Assembly (NCBI RefSeq): GCF_003628535.1
Contig: NZ_RBCI01000004.1
Location: 496,001 to 560,000, forward strand
DNA: 64,000 nt
Reading direction: 5' to 3'
Origin: Flavisolibacter nicotianae
GTDB taxonomy: Bacteria; Bacteroidota; Bacteroidia; Chitinophagales; Chitinophagaceae
Below the pieces are notes generated by a model. That model was given only the letters and a program-made list of their open reading frames with translations. It did no database searches and was not told the origin of the DNA. Below, in pieces: positions 9,729 through 17,834 of the stretch; positions within the stretch are counted from its first letter, which is position 1; each line of letters begins with the position of its first letter. A program made the translations under genes and the position numbers.

Positions 9729-10202
9729 GTAGCAATCAATTGTAGTTAAGAAAGTTGTGAATAATTGCAGAGTTTACATTCGCCGAAACCGCTGAGTCAA
9801 TCGATTTGTGAAGAAACTACATAAGGCCCGATTTAACTATTCGTTATGTTTCATATTCTATTCAATTTGTTTCATTTTCCCGAACAGCGAATTCAGCAAT
9901 GTCTAATACGGTTTATTCCAGGAATTTAACAGTTGCCAGCCCGTTATTTACCCTGGAATTACTCCTTTAGGAAGCGAACCTGGAACGATTCGAATGCCCG
10001 GTAAGGACAAAACCCGCCATCACATTTTTAAAGAAAACTGAGGTTACTGGAATGAAAAAGGCATAGCGGAAGGGTGAGCACCTCGTCAAATCCGAGTTTT
10101 ATTTCGCCATCGCTTTTGGACGTTCCGGCAGGTACCTGGAAACACGGCAGCGTTCAACAGGGAGAACTTCGTCTACCCTCTCAGACAACTGTATCACCCG
10201 GC
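9729..10202. other. 474-base intergenic region upstream of susC, with a possible coding relic
   Basis: This is the leader and probable promoter region of susC on the minus strand. From about 9760 to 9960 it is AT-rich with no gene. Between 10028 and 10153 the minus strand has a 42-codon open stretch without a start codon (VPAGTSKSDGEIKLGFDEVL and flanks) that looks coding and could be the C-terminal relic of a lost gene. I cannot name the parent protein. Confidence 0.35.
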
Positions 10203-10703
10203 TCACATCGTCGGGTGCTGTTCGTAAATGGTCCACTGTTGCCGTTTCGTGTTGCTCTTCTCGGTAAGAAGAATCGGCGCATCCACTCCGTCTTTTCCTT
10301 CGGATGCCGTGAGGTATAAGCCTGTTCCTTTCAGCCGTATCAGAAAGGTTTTTTCCGGCGTTGAAATAAAATCATATAGCTGTTGGCTGGTCGTTCCCAA
10401 GGGCTGCTGCTGCAGGCCTACACTGTCCGCCGGCGTTCCGGCCGCCTGGAAGGTTTTGCCGGTAAATAAATTTTGCAACCGGTAGGTTTGTCCCTCTACG
10501 TGCTGAAAATCCCAGGTCATGCATTTCCAGTTTATGGGCGAATAAGCTACCAGTGGAGTTCCGTCTTTTTTATTTGCGTCCTTTATGCGCAGCAAGAGGC
10601 CTGATTCCACATTTTTAATGGCGTAGGTTCCTTTGATCACCTGCGAAAAAGATTTTCCGGCCAGGACCGTTGCAAAGAAAAGGATGAAGGAAAGCCGTTT
10701 CAT
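10203..10703 (-). CDS. Small secreted ricin-type beta-trefoil lectin-like protein
   Basis: 166 residues with a signal peptide (residues 1-21, ending KSFSQ). The mature part has the repeated trefoil pattern of RICIN domains: GTYAIKNVESGLLLRI, TWDFQHVEGQTYRLQNLFTGK, LYDFISTPEKTFLIRLKGTGLYL and QQWTIYEQ. It carries the Q-x-W motif once and variants of it elsewhere. A single domain without a catalytic part suggests a carbohydrate-binding accessory protein. It starts 42 bases after the haloperoxidase stop and is probably the last gene of the VCBS-haloperoxidase unit. Ligand unknown; the RICIN call is by repeat pattern. Confidence 0.65.
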   Translation of the reverse strand: MKRLSFILFFATVLAGKSFSQVIKGTYAIKNVESGLLLRIKDANKKDGTPLVAYSPINWKCMTWDFQHVEGQTYRLQNLFTGKTFQAAGTPADSVGLQQQPLGTTSQQLYDFISTPEKTFLIRLKGTGLYLTASEGKDGVDAPILLTEKSNTKRQQWTIYEQHPTM

Positions 10704-10745
10704 TTTATTGAATTTACTTTATGACAAGAGGGTCTGCTAGCTGCG

Positions 10746-12083
10746 TTATTTAAATGTACGTTTCCGGGTGCGCAGTTTTCCATTGACAAAGGTTCCAATT
10801 TTTTTCCCCTCTTCCGTTCCGTTCATAATCGAGGGCATGTAATGAATGCCGCCATACAAGCGGCTGATGGCCGCCTCCTCGGCCGCCTGGCGGAACGATG
10901 CAAACCGCCGTACCGGGATGCCGAATTCGGTTTCCGTGGAATCGGTAAACGCAAAATTCTCACCGAAGATTTTGCCCAACACAACTGCCGACGCGGCAGA
11001 CAAAACACTGTGCCCGCTGGTGTATTCGGGGAAAGGCGGCGTTTGCAACAGGGGCATCCAGCTCTCGTCGATGTACTGGTTAATGTAGGTTTCCGGACGG
11101 ATAACCTTGCTCCTGTATTTTTCATCCCAGCAACTGATAAAGGCATCGGCGATGGTGATGGACAGGCAGGCATAGGCTTCCAAGGAAGCAACAACGTCGA
11201 GACCTGTTTTCTGGCAGGCGAGCCGCGTGATGTTCATCCAGTGACCGCCCGGAGAAATCTTTTTGGATGCATACATCACGTGCCCGTTGAGATTCATCTT
11301 AAAGGGATTGCAGTCCCAGAAATTAGCCGCTTCTTTTTGATCCGGCGTGAGGTTCAAACCCCTGTCCCGCACTTCCAACGCTTCTTTATAAAACCGGCTT
11401 TCTTTGTCGGCAGAAAATTTTGTCGGCGGCAAAGGCTTGAACTGCTGTGCCGAGTCGATCAGAAAAGGACGCAGTTTGTTCCAGTGCGGCTCCACGGCTT
11501 TCATGTAACTGGGAGGCGTGGGCTTCCAGGTCGCGGCGTCATTATCGATTGTATATTTTGTGAACGTGCGGGTTTGCTTGTAATTGTCTTCTGCCGCCCA
11601 GGCAAGGATATGATCCGCTATTTGCTGCCCGTACGCAATGGAACGGGAAAACACTGCATCGGGCATGCCGGCTTCCTTCAATTCGGCCAGGAGGCTTTTG
11701 TAAAAATCCTCGATAGTTTTTTCGGAAATCACCATCGTCCGCCCCACGGTGAGGATCGCATGAACAGCTGCCAGTGTGTAACTGTATTCTTCTCCTTTAT
11801 CAGGCTTGGGCAGGTTTTTCAGGCCACGAAGCTGGCCCGCCAGCGACTGGTAGGCCGGGTTGTCATGGATCGCGGCTTCGTACCCGGCAATACAGATATA
11901 GGCATAGGTACGGCTGGCCACCGGCGGCGAATAAATGTCGTGCACCATCACATCGGTCATTTGTTTGATGGCCCGGTGCACATATTCCGCTTTTTCGGTT
12001 TTTGCCTTCCACTCTTTTTCTTCGGAGGCTTTTGTCGCAAGTGAACAAATAGCGGCACAAAAAATAAGCAGCACAGCTCTCAT
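10746..12083 (-). CDS. Vanadium-dependent haloperoxidase-like / PAP2-superfamily protein
   Basis: 445 residues with a signal peptide (about 1-19). The complete oxyanion-binding triad of the vanadium haloperoxidase/PAP2 superfamily is present in order: K-x6-RP (KYRSKVIRP), SGH in EYTSGHSVLS, and SR-x5-H (SRLYGGIH). All active-site positions needed to bind vanadate or phosphate are therefore kept. Whether it is a haloperoxidase or an acid phosphatase cannot be decided from these motifs. Its start codon overlaps the stop codon of the VCBS gene by four bases (ATGA), which indicates translational coupling. This two-gene pairing is recurrent in Bacteroidota. Periplasmic location is likely. Confidence 0.85.
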   Translation of the reverse strand: MRAVLLIFCAAICSLATKASEEKEWKAKTEKAEYVHRAIKQMTDVMVHDIYSPPVASRTYAYICIAGYEAAIHDNPAYQSLAGQLRGLKNLPKPDKGEEYSYTLAAVHAILTVGRTMVISEKTIEDFYKSLLAELKEAGMPDAVFSRSIAYGQQIADHILAWAAEDNYKQTRTFTKYTIDNDAATWKPTPPSYMKAVEPHWNKLRPFLIDSAQQFKPLPPTKFSADKESRFYKEALEVRDRGLNLTPDQKEAANFWDCNPFKMNLNGHVMYASKKISPGGHWMNITRLACQKTGLDVVASLEAYACLSITIADAFISCWDEKYRSKVIRPETYINQYIDESWMPLLQTPPFPEYTSGHSVLSAASAVVLGKIFGENFAFTDSTETEFGIPVRRFASFRQAAEEAAISRLYGGIHYMPSIMNGTEEGKKIGTFVNGKLRTRKRTFK

Positions 12084-15000
12084 AACAGTTCTCGTTTTTG
12101 GCCTTTGAAATTGGTAATGGTGATCGATTGTACATCATCGCCCACAAACAACCTGCGTGACGATTGCGATAAAAAAGTGGAACCGTAATAAAACTCGACT
12201 CTTTTCCGGCTTCCGTTTTTTAAAACGACAGTGCCAAAAAAATCATCGGGTTTTAGCGTAGCCCATTTACCGCCTTGTTTGATGCCAGCCTTTTTTTGCA
12301 CCACGAGGCTGTCGTTGTTTTGCGTTGCCAGCCACAGGTCCTCGCCTTTTGCCGTGTGAAGCCGGGCCAGGCCCTTCGCATCTCCCTTTACCCAAAATCC
12401 ACTCTCCGCCACCGTCAATGGCCGGAAGGCACCCTGGCCATCACCGTTCAGGCACAGGCCGTTGAAGGCATCGTGCCGGCCGCTGTAGGGCTCCATTCCG
12501 TAATCATTGCCCACCAGGAGTAAATCCAGGTTGCCGTCACCATCGACATCTTCACTCAACATGCCGAATACAGGTGCGGTTTGCGCTTCGGCCGGCAATG
12601 CCCGGAGAACGAACTGCCCTTTCCCCCTGTTTTCCAAAAAGGCCGATTGCATGTACGTAGCGGTTTTCACCATAGCGCCCTGCCGGTCTTTTACCGGCCA
12701 CAAGGCATCCATCGTAGCCTGCCCGTAACTGGTGTAAGTCGGATATTTTTTGCGAATGGATATGAGCTGGCCGGTGAGGTCGTCCTTAGCGTGCATCGGA
12801 AACGGCTTCCGACTGCCGTCTTCCGCTTTCAGGTAACAAAAGACCATCGCATCAAGCGAGCCGTTATTGTCCAGGTCTTTGGCAAGAAGGGTCATGGGTT
12901 CGCTGGCGGTGGCCGTGTAACTGGAATTGAGTCCCAGGTTGCCGGCCACATAATCCATATCGCCATCGTTGTCAAAATCCCCGGCGGACAAACTGTTCCA
13001 CCATCCAAGGTACTGGCCTACACCCGTTTGGGTGAGTTGCTGAAACGTCGCCCCTGTATTTTTCAAAAAGGTTACCGGCATCCATTCGCCTGTCAGTACC
13101 AGGTCTGCCTTCCCGTCGTTGTCAAAATCGGTCCACAGGGCGTCGGTGACCATACCGATCGTTTGCAGTTGCGGGCAACGTTTTGCGGTGACGTCGATAA
13201 ACTTCCCGCTGCGATTCTCGAGTAAAAAGCTTTTCGGCGTTGTTGGATAGGCACCGGAAACCACGCGGCCGCCAACGAACAAATCGAGGTCGCCGTCGCC
13301 ATCAAAATCGGCGGCCCGCACACAGGAACCGTTGGTCGTTTCGACCGGCAGTGCACCAGCGGCGAGGCGGTATTGTCCCTTTCCGTTGTTCAGGAACAGA
13401 CGGTCCTGGCCGACCGGATGCTGCGGAGGAATTTCGTAGCTGCCGCTGACGGCATACAGATCGAGGTCGCCGTCGTTATCCGCATCAAAAAACAAGACGC
13501 CCATTTCTTCCTGCAGTTCTCTCCCGGCCCGGGAAATGCGGGACGAGTCGATGGAAAACGAACCATCCGCTTTTTGCAGAAAGAATTTACCGGGATTGCC
13601 GGACGAACCCCCAATGTAAAAATCGTCATAGCCATTGCCATCGATATCACCCACGGCAATGCCGGGTCCGTACTGACTCAGTTTATGCGGCAGGGTTGGC
13701 TGGATATTGTAGTCGACAAAATCGGCTTCCGCCGGCAGGTAGTGAAGGCCGTATTCACTGGCAGCGGATGCAAAAAGCGGTGACGGCTTTTGGGGAACGG
13801 TTTCGTCTTTTGTTGCATCCTTTTGTTCGAGCACCAACGGTTTGTTGGCCGGCACATTGGTCGCCAGGCTTGTTTTCCCGTCGGGCCATTCCACCTTAAC
13901 GGTGTCGGCTGCAGCATCGGTACCCAGCCCAAAAAAAGCCCGGTCGTCAACTGTCGACAGGTAGCCGCGGGTTGGCTGGTGTTCGTAATACATTTTTCGG
14001 CCATGGCTATAGACGGTTACCCTAGCGCCGATGGCTCTCCTGTTCATGCCGCTGCCCACCAGCTTTATCATAAGCGTGTTTCCCAGCTTTGTTTCACCGC
14101 CGGCACTTCCCGTGTTTTTGTAAACAAAGGCCGGACCGTTGATGTTGTTGATCACGACATCCAGGTCGCCGTCGTTGTCGAGGTCTGCATAGGCGCCACC
14201 ATTGGAAAAAGAAGATTCGTTTAGTCCCCAGTTTTCGGTTGTGTTGCGGAAGGACGAACCATCAACATTTTTGAAGGCATAATTGGGCAAGCTGACGACC
14301 GGCAAGGTGTGCGCCATCGTCAACGACAAATTGGCTGCGCCACCACCCTGCCCGTTTTGATAGGCAATATAATCCAGGTCCGTTACGTCGCGGGGCAGGC
14401 CATTGGTGATAATCATGTCACGCAAACCATCGTTGTCAAAATCCGCTACCAACGGGCACCAGCTCCAGTCGGTCTGGTACACGCCGGCCATGAAGGCCAC
14501 ATCGCTGAAAACCGGGTGACCAAGCGGCGTGGCACCACTGCTTAACTGCAGCACATTGCGAACGTACTGGTGCTGGTATCCAAACCGTTCGCTGTTGAAA
14601 TAATTGTAGTATTCGTTGCCGCCCAGCATCCGCTTTTTGCGAAGATTGCTTTCCGGAAGCATTTCCAGCGAGATTACATCCGGGTACCCGTCATTGTTGA
14701 TGTCCACCACATCGGTTCCCATTGCATTCCAGCCAGTATGCCTGAAATAGTCGGTGATGCGGTTGGTGAAGGTGCCGTTGCCGTTGTTGATGTACAAAAT
14801 ATCGTTCGAGACAAAATCATTGGCCACGTAGATGTCGGGCCAGCCATCGCGGTTGAAATCCGAAATGCAGGCGGCATGGCCCCAGCCTTCGATCAACACA
14901 CCGGCCTCTTTCGAAACATTGGTGAAGGTGCCGTTGCCGTTGTTGCGGTACAGGCGGTCGGTATTCAGGGCACTGCCGTCCACTACCTTCGGCCGGAAGC

Positions 15001-15604
15001 GGATGGGCGTCTTTGGATCGTACAGCGCATTCGTAACCTGGTACAGATCGAGGTCACCATCCCTGTCGTAATCGAAAAAATAGCCCTGCGTGCTAAAGCC
15101 GTCGTCGGCCAGGCCATATTCCTTTGCCGATTCTTTGAACGTGGGAATGCCGTTTTGCGAACCCTGGTTGATGTACAATAAATTGGTCCGGAGAAAAGGA
15201 TTTTTCCAGAAAGAGGCAGAGACATAAATGTCCAACAGCCCATCGGCATTGATGTCCACCACCGAAACACCGGTACACCACCGGCCTTCGCCGCCAACTC
15301 CGGCAGCCGTGGTCTGGTCTTCGAATTTCAGGTTCCCTTTATTGATGTATAATTTATTTGACACCATGTTGCCGGCGAAATAAATATCCTGCAGGCCGTC
15401 GTTGTTGAAATCGCCGATGCCGACTCCCCCGCCGTTATAAATATTCGCCTGGTTGAGAATATTCAGGGTGTCGTTTTCCGTAATGGCATTGGTAAAAGCA
15501 ATACCGGTTTGCGAGGCAGGAAGCAGTTTGAAAAGCGGCGAATTGTTTTGCGCTTTGCCGAAAAACGCAAACTGGATAAAAAAGGATACTAAAACAAATC
15601 TCAT
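12080..15604 (-). CDS. Giant secreted VCBS/FG-GAP repeat protein with ASPIC/UnbV domain
   Basis: About 1174 residues from ATG 15604 (an ATG six codons upstream is also possible). A signal peptide ends in FFGKAQ. Two arrays of calcium-binding FG-GAP blades are visible: an N-terminal one (DFNNDGLQDIYFAG, DINADGLLDIYVS, DRDGDLDLYQ, DFNRDGWPDIYVAND) and a C-terminal one (DIDGNGYDDFYIGG, DADNDGDLDLYAVSG, DFDGDGDLDLFVGG, DVDGDGNLDLLLVGND). Between them, around residues 510-590, lies an ASPIC/UnbV module (AIGARVTVYSHGRKMYYEHQ, TVKVEWPDGKTS). Two propellers of adhesion or scaffold type are inferred. It is directly coupled to the haloperoxidase-like gene, so the two likely work together on the cell surface. 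Enzymatic activity is not evident. Confidence 0.88.
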   Translation of the reverse strand: MRFVLVSFFIQFAFFGKAQNNSPLFKLLPASQTGIAFTNAITENDTLNILNQANIYNGGGVGIGDFNNDGLQDIYFAGNMVSNKLYINKGNLKFEDQTTAAGVGGEGRWCTGVSVVDINADGLLDIYVSASFWKNPFLRTNLLYINQGSQNGIPTFKESAKEYGLADDGFSTQGYFFDYDRDGDLDLYQVTNALYDPKTPIRFRPKVVDGSALNTDRLYRNNGNGTFTNVSKEAGVLIEGWGHAACISDFNRDGWPDIYVANDFVSNDILYINNGNGTFTNRITDYFRHTGWNAMGTDVVDINNDGYPDVISLEMLPESNLRKKRMLGGNEYYNYFNSERFGYQHQYVRNVLQLSSGATPLGHPVFSDVAFMAGVYQTDWSWCPLVADFDNDGLRDMIITNGLPRDVTDLDYIAYQNGQGGGAANLSLTMAHTLPVVSLPNYAFKNVDGSSFRNTTENWGLNESSFSNGGAYADLDNDGDLDVVINNINGPAFVYKNTGSAGGETKLGNTLMIKLVGSGMNRRAIGARVTVYSHGRKMYYEHQPTRGYLSTVDDRAFFGLGTDAAADTVKVEWPDGKTSLATNVPANKPLVLEQKDATKDETVPQKPSPLFASAASEYGLHYLPAEADFVDYNIQPTLPHKLSQYGPGIAVGDIDGNGYDDFYIGGSSGNPGKFFLQKADGSFSIDSSRISRAGRELQEEMGVLFFDADNDGDLDLYAVSGSYEIPPQHPVGQDRLFLNNGKGQYRLAAGALPVETTNGSCVRAADFDGDGDLDLFVGGRVVSGAYPTTPKSFLLENRSGKFIDVTAKRCPQLQTIGMVTDALWTDFDNDGKADLVLTGEWMPVTFLKNTGATFQQLTQTGVGQYLGWWNSLSAGDFDNDGDMDYVAGNLGLNSSYTATASEPMTLLAKDLDNNGSLDAMVFCYLKAEDGSRKPFPMHAKDDLTGQLISIRKKYPTYTSYGQATMDALWPVKDRQGAMVKTATYMQSAFLENRGKGQFVLRALPAEAQTAPVFGMLSEDVDGDGNLDLLLVGNDYGMEPYSGRHDAFNGLCLNGDGQGAFRPLTVAESGFWVKGDAKGLARLHTAKGEDLWLATQNNDSLVVQKKAGIKQGGKWATLKPDDFFGTVVLKNGSRKRVEFYYGSTFLSQSSRRLFVGDDVQSITITNFKGQKRELL

Positions 15605-15739
15605 GGTGATGGCAAAAAACATTTAGAAAATCTGCAGTTCGTCCTGCCTGGCATTCGATTCCATCATCTTTTGAACAAGGCCGAATTGGGAAGATAAGGG
15701 ATTCAGCCAAAATACGTTCACCTCTACCCAGCCGATCCC

Positions 15740-17791
15740 TTATTTTACAACAGGGAAAGCCACGATCCGAACTTTTGTACAACCGTAGGGCACCAATATG
15801 GCTTCCTCGGTTTTTCCGTCCACTTTCCCCATATACAATCCATCCCTAGCGGTGACCGGCTGCGGCGCAATGTCGTTGACGACCTTCCAGTCGGGGATTT
15901 TCTTTACCGCCACTTTTAATTCAATTGGCGCATGTGCAAGATTCCAGATAAAACTGTCCGTTACGGGTTTCACAACGTTTACCTGCACAGCCGTTTCGGG
16001 TTTTTCTACAACCGTTTTCACCAGGCCATAATTCCAGTCTTCTTTCGGATAAACAGAAAAATAGTCGCCTTCTCTTTCGTCTGTTCCCTTTTCCCACTGT
16101 TCGTCCAGTTTTAAAGCATAGACAAGCGGTCCACGTTCTACGGCCCTGGCATTGCCACCCCAGTTCGATGTTCTTACTTCCATCGGCAGCTTAAGCGTTA
16201 ACCGGTCACCGTTTTTCCAGGTGCGGCTGATCACGGCAACCTGTCCGCCTTTTTCGGTACGAAAGGGTTGGCCGTTCAGCGTGAGCACCGCCTCTTTGCA
16301 CCAGCCCGGAATCCGGACATGCAGCGGAAAGGCAACATCTTTTTTCGCCGAAAGCATGAAGTCGACCACATCACTGAAGGGATAATCCGTGATTTCGTTG
16401 ATGGTCACTTCGGTATTGGAAGCACCCAGTCTTGCCGTGGTTTGGCTGGGACCGAATTGCAGCGCTGCCAGCCCCTTGCCCGGTGTGGCATACCAAAGGT
16501 GAGAGCTGAATTTTGTCCAGCCTTGGTGCATGTTGGCCAGACAACAGGTGTATCCACTGCGCATCCCCAGCACGTTGTTCATCTCCCGTTCGAAGGGCAG
16601 CGAAAATGCAAACACGCCCCTTTTGATGTGCACCTGGTTGGCGATCTGGAAATATTGTTTGTTGTTGTAATCGTCGGTGGTTTGCGTGGGCAGGGCATTG
16701 AAGGTCATTCGTTCCAGGGCATCCATGTACCGGGTGTCGCCGGTAATGCCGATGATTTGTTCCAGCGAGAACATCGCTTCCACGATCGCACACAATTCTG
16801 TTCCCTGCGTCGGCGCATTCCCATGCAGGTCTTCGTCTGCAGAGAACATACCGTATGGCATTCCATGCAGTGTCATTAAATCGTTGAACCCTGTTTGCAG
16901 ATCCTGCAAATAGGTTTTATCGCCGGTTCGCTGGAACTGCACGGCCGGATCTTTTATGCCCATGGCAACATTCACCCCGTGGCGGGTCATCCAGTCTTTT
17001 CCATTCTGGTAGGCGGCGGCATTGATCACCCAGTCGCGGTTGCCCAGCCATTTGCTCCAGGTAAACGATTGCGCCTGTAAAACATCGCAAAGCTGCAACA
17101 GCGCCTTGTCTTTTGTGATACCATATAGCCATTGTGCGACGAGGATATTGTCGGCACCGCGGGCCTTCGACCAATCGGTCCATTTCCCGACGGGGCAGTT
17201 TTGCAGGGTTTTTAACTGGTACGCAAAATAGTTGGTCATGAAGGGGATCACCCGTGCGTCGTTGGTGGCGGTGTAGTATTGCTGCAGCACCTTCAGCATG
17301 ATCATTTTGGGCCACCAGTCTTCGCCTTTGTCGCAATTGTCCACGCTAAGCTGTTTTCCTGTCTCCCGTTCCCATTTCGTGACGGGACCAAAATAACCGG
17401 AAGGGCGCTGGTGATCCAGTGTCCAGTTGATATAGCGCAGCACTTTTGCCTGCAGGTCTTTATCGTCTAACAAATAAGCCAGCGGCGTGGCACCATCGAG
17501 CCAGTAGGGCGTTTCTTCCCACCCGTCGCCCTGGCCGCCCAACCAACCGTTGTCCCTTTTTACTTTACCGTACACCTCATCGAGGTGGCCGGTTGTTCCA
17601 TCACGCATGATCTGCAACTGGTGCAGCAGCCAGGCTTTTGGCTTTGTAGCGCCAAGCGGAACCTCGGCATACATTGGTGCTGCGAAACCAGTTTTGGTGG
17701 CCCCAACCTGGCGCTTTTGCGCCTGCAGATCCTGGCCTGCTGACAGCAACAGCACACTGCCGAAAATCGAAACAAAGACCATTTTTTTCAT
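15740..17791 (-). CDS. GH127 beta-L-arabinofuranosidase-type glycoside hydrolase
   Basis: 683 residues with a signal peptide (1-24, ending DLQAQ). It has the (alpha/alpha)6 pattern of GH127/DUF1680 proteins: WLLHQLQIMRDGTTGHLDEVYG, DGWEETPYWLDGATPLAY, then GTELCAIVEAMFSLE with the conserved Glu, and SGYTCCLANMHQGWTKF with the Cys-Cys pair that includes the zinc-bound nucleophile in characterised GH127 enzymes. The family removes beta-L-arabinofuranose. The length matches the family (650-700). It lies 43 bases downstream of the GH92 gene and 117 bases upstream of the next gene's stop-side gap, in the same direction. Periplasmic location is likely. Confidence 0.9.
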   Translation of the reverse strand: MKKMVFVSIFGSVLLLSAGQDLQAQKRQVGATKTGFAAPMYAEVPLGATKPKAWLLHQLQIMRDGTTGHLDEVYGKVKRDNGWLGGQGDGWEETPYWLDGATPLAYLLDDKDLQAKVLRYINWTLDHQRPSGYFGPVTKWERETGKQLSVDNCDKGEDWWPKMIMLKVLQQYYTATNDARVIPFMTNYFAYQLKTLQNCPVGKWTDWSKARGADNILVAQWLYGITKDKALLQLCDVLQAQSFTWSKWLGNRDWVINAAAYQNGKDWMTRHGVNVAMGIKDPAVQFQRTGDKTYLQDLQTGFNDLMTLHGMPYGMFSADEDLHGNAPTQGTELCAIVEAMFSLEQIIGITGDTRYMDALERMTFNALPTQTTDDYNNKQYFQIANQVHIKRGVFAFSLPFEREMNNVLGMRSGYTCCLANMHQGWTKFSSHLWYATPGKGLAALQFGPSQTTARLGASNTEVTINEITDYPFSDVVDFMLSAKKDVAFPLHVRIPGWCKEAVLTLNGQPFRTEKGGQVAVISRTWKNGDRLTLKLPMEVRTSNWGGNARAVERGPLVYALKLDEQWEKGTDEREGDYFSVYPKEDWNYGLVKTVVEKPETAVQVNVVKPVTDSFIWNLAHAPIELKVAVKKIPDWKVVNDIAPQPVTARDGLYMGKVDGKTEEAILVPYGCTKVRIVAFPVVK

Positions 17792-17834
17792 ACTCTATTT
17801 TTTGTCGCGTCAGGCACTGGCATCTGCCTGTAGA

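Noticed and set aside
10842-12044. A 400-codon open frame opposite the haloperoxidase-like gene
   Set aside because: Antisense shadow; all motifs belong to the minus-strand protein.
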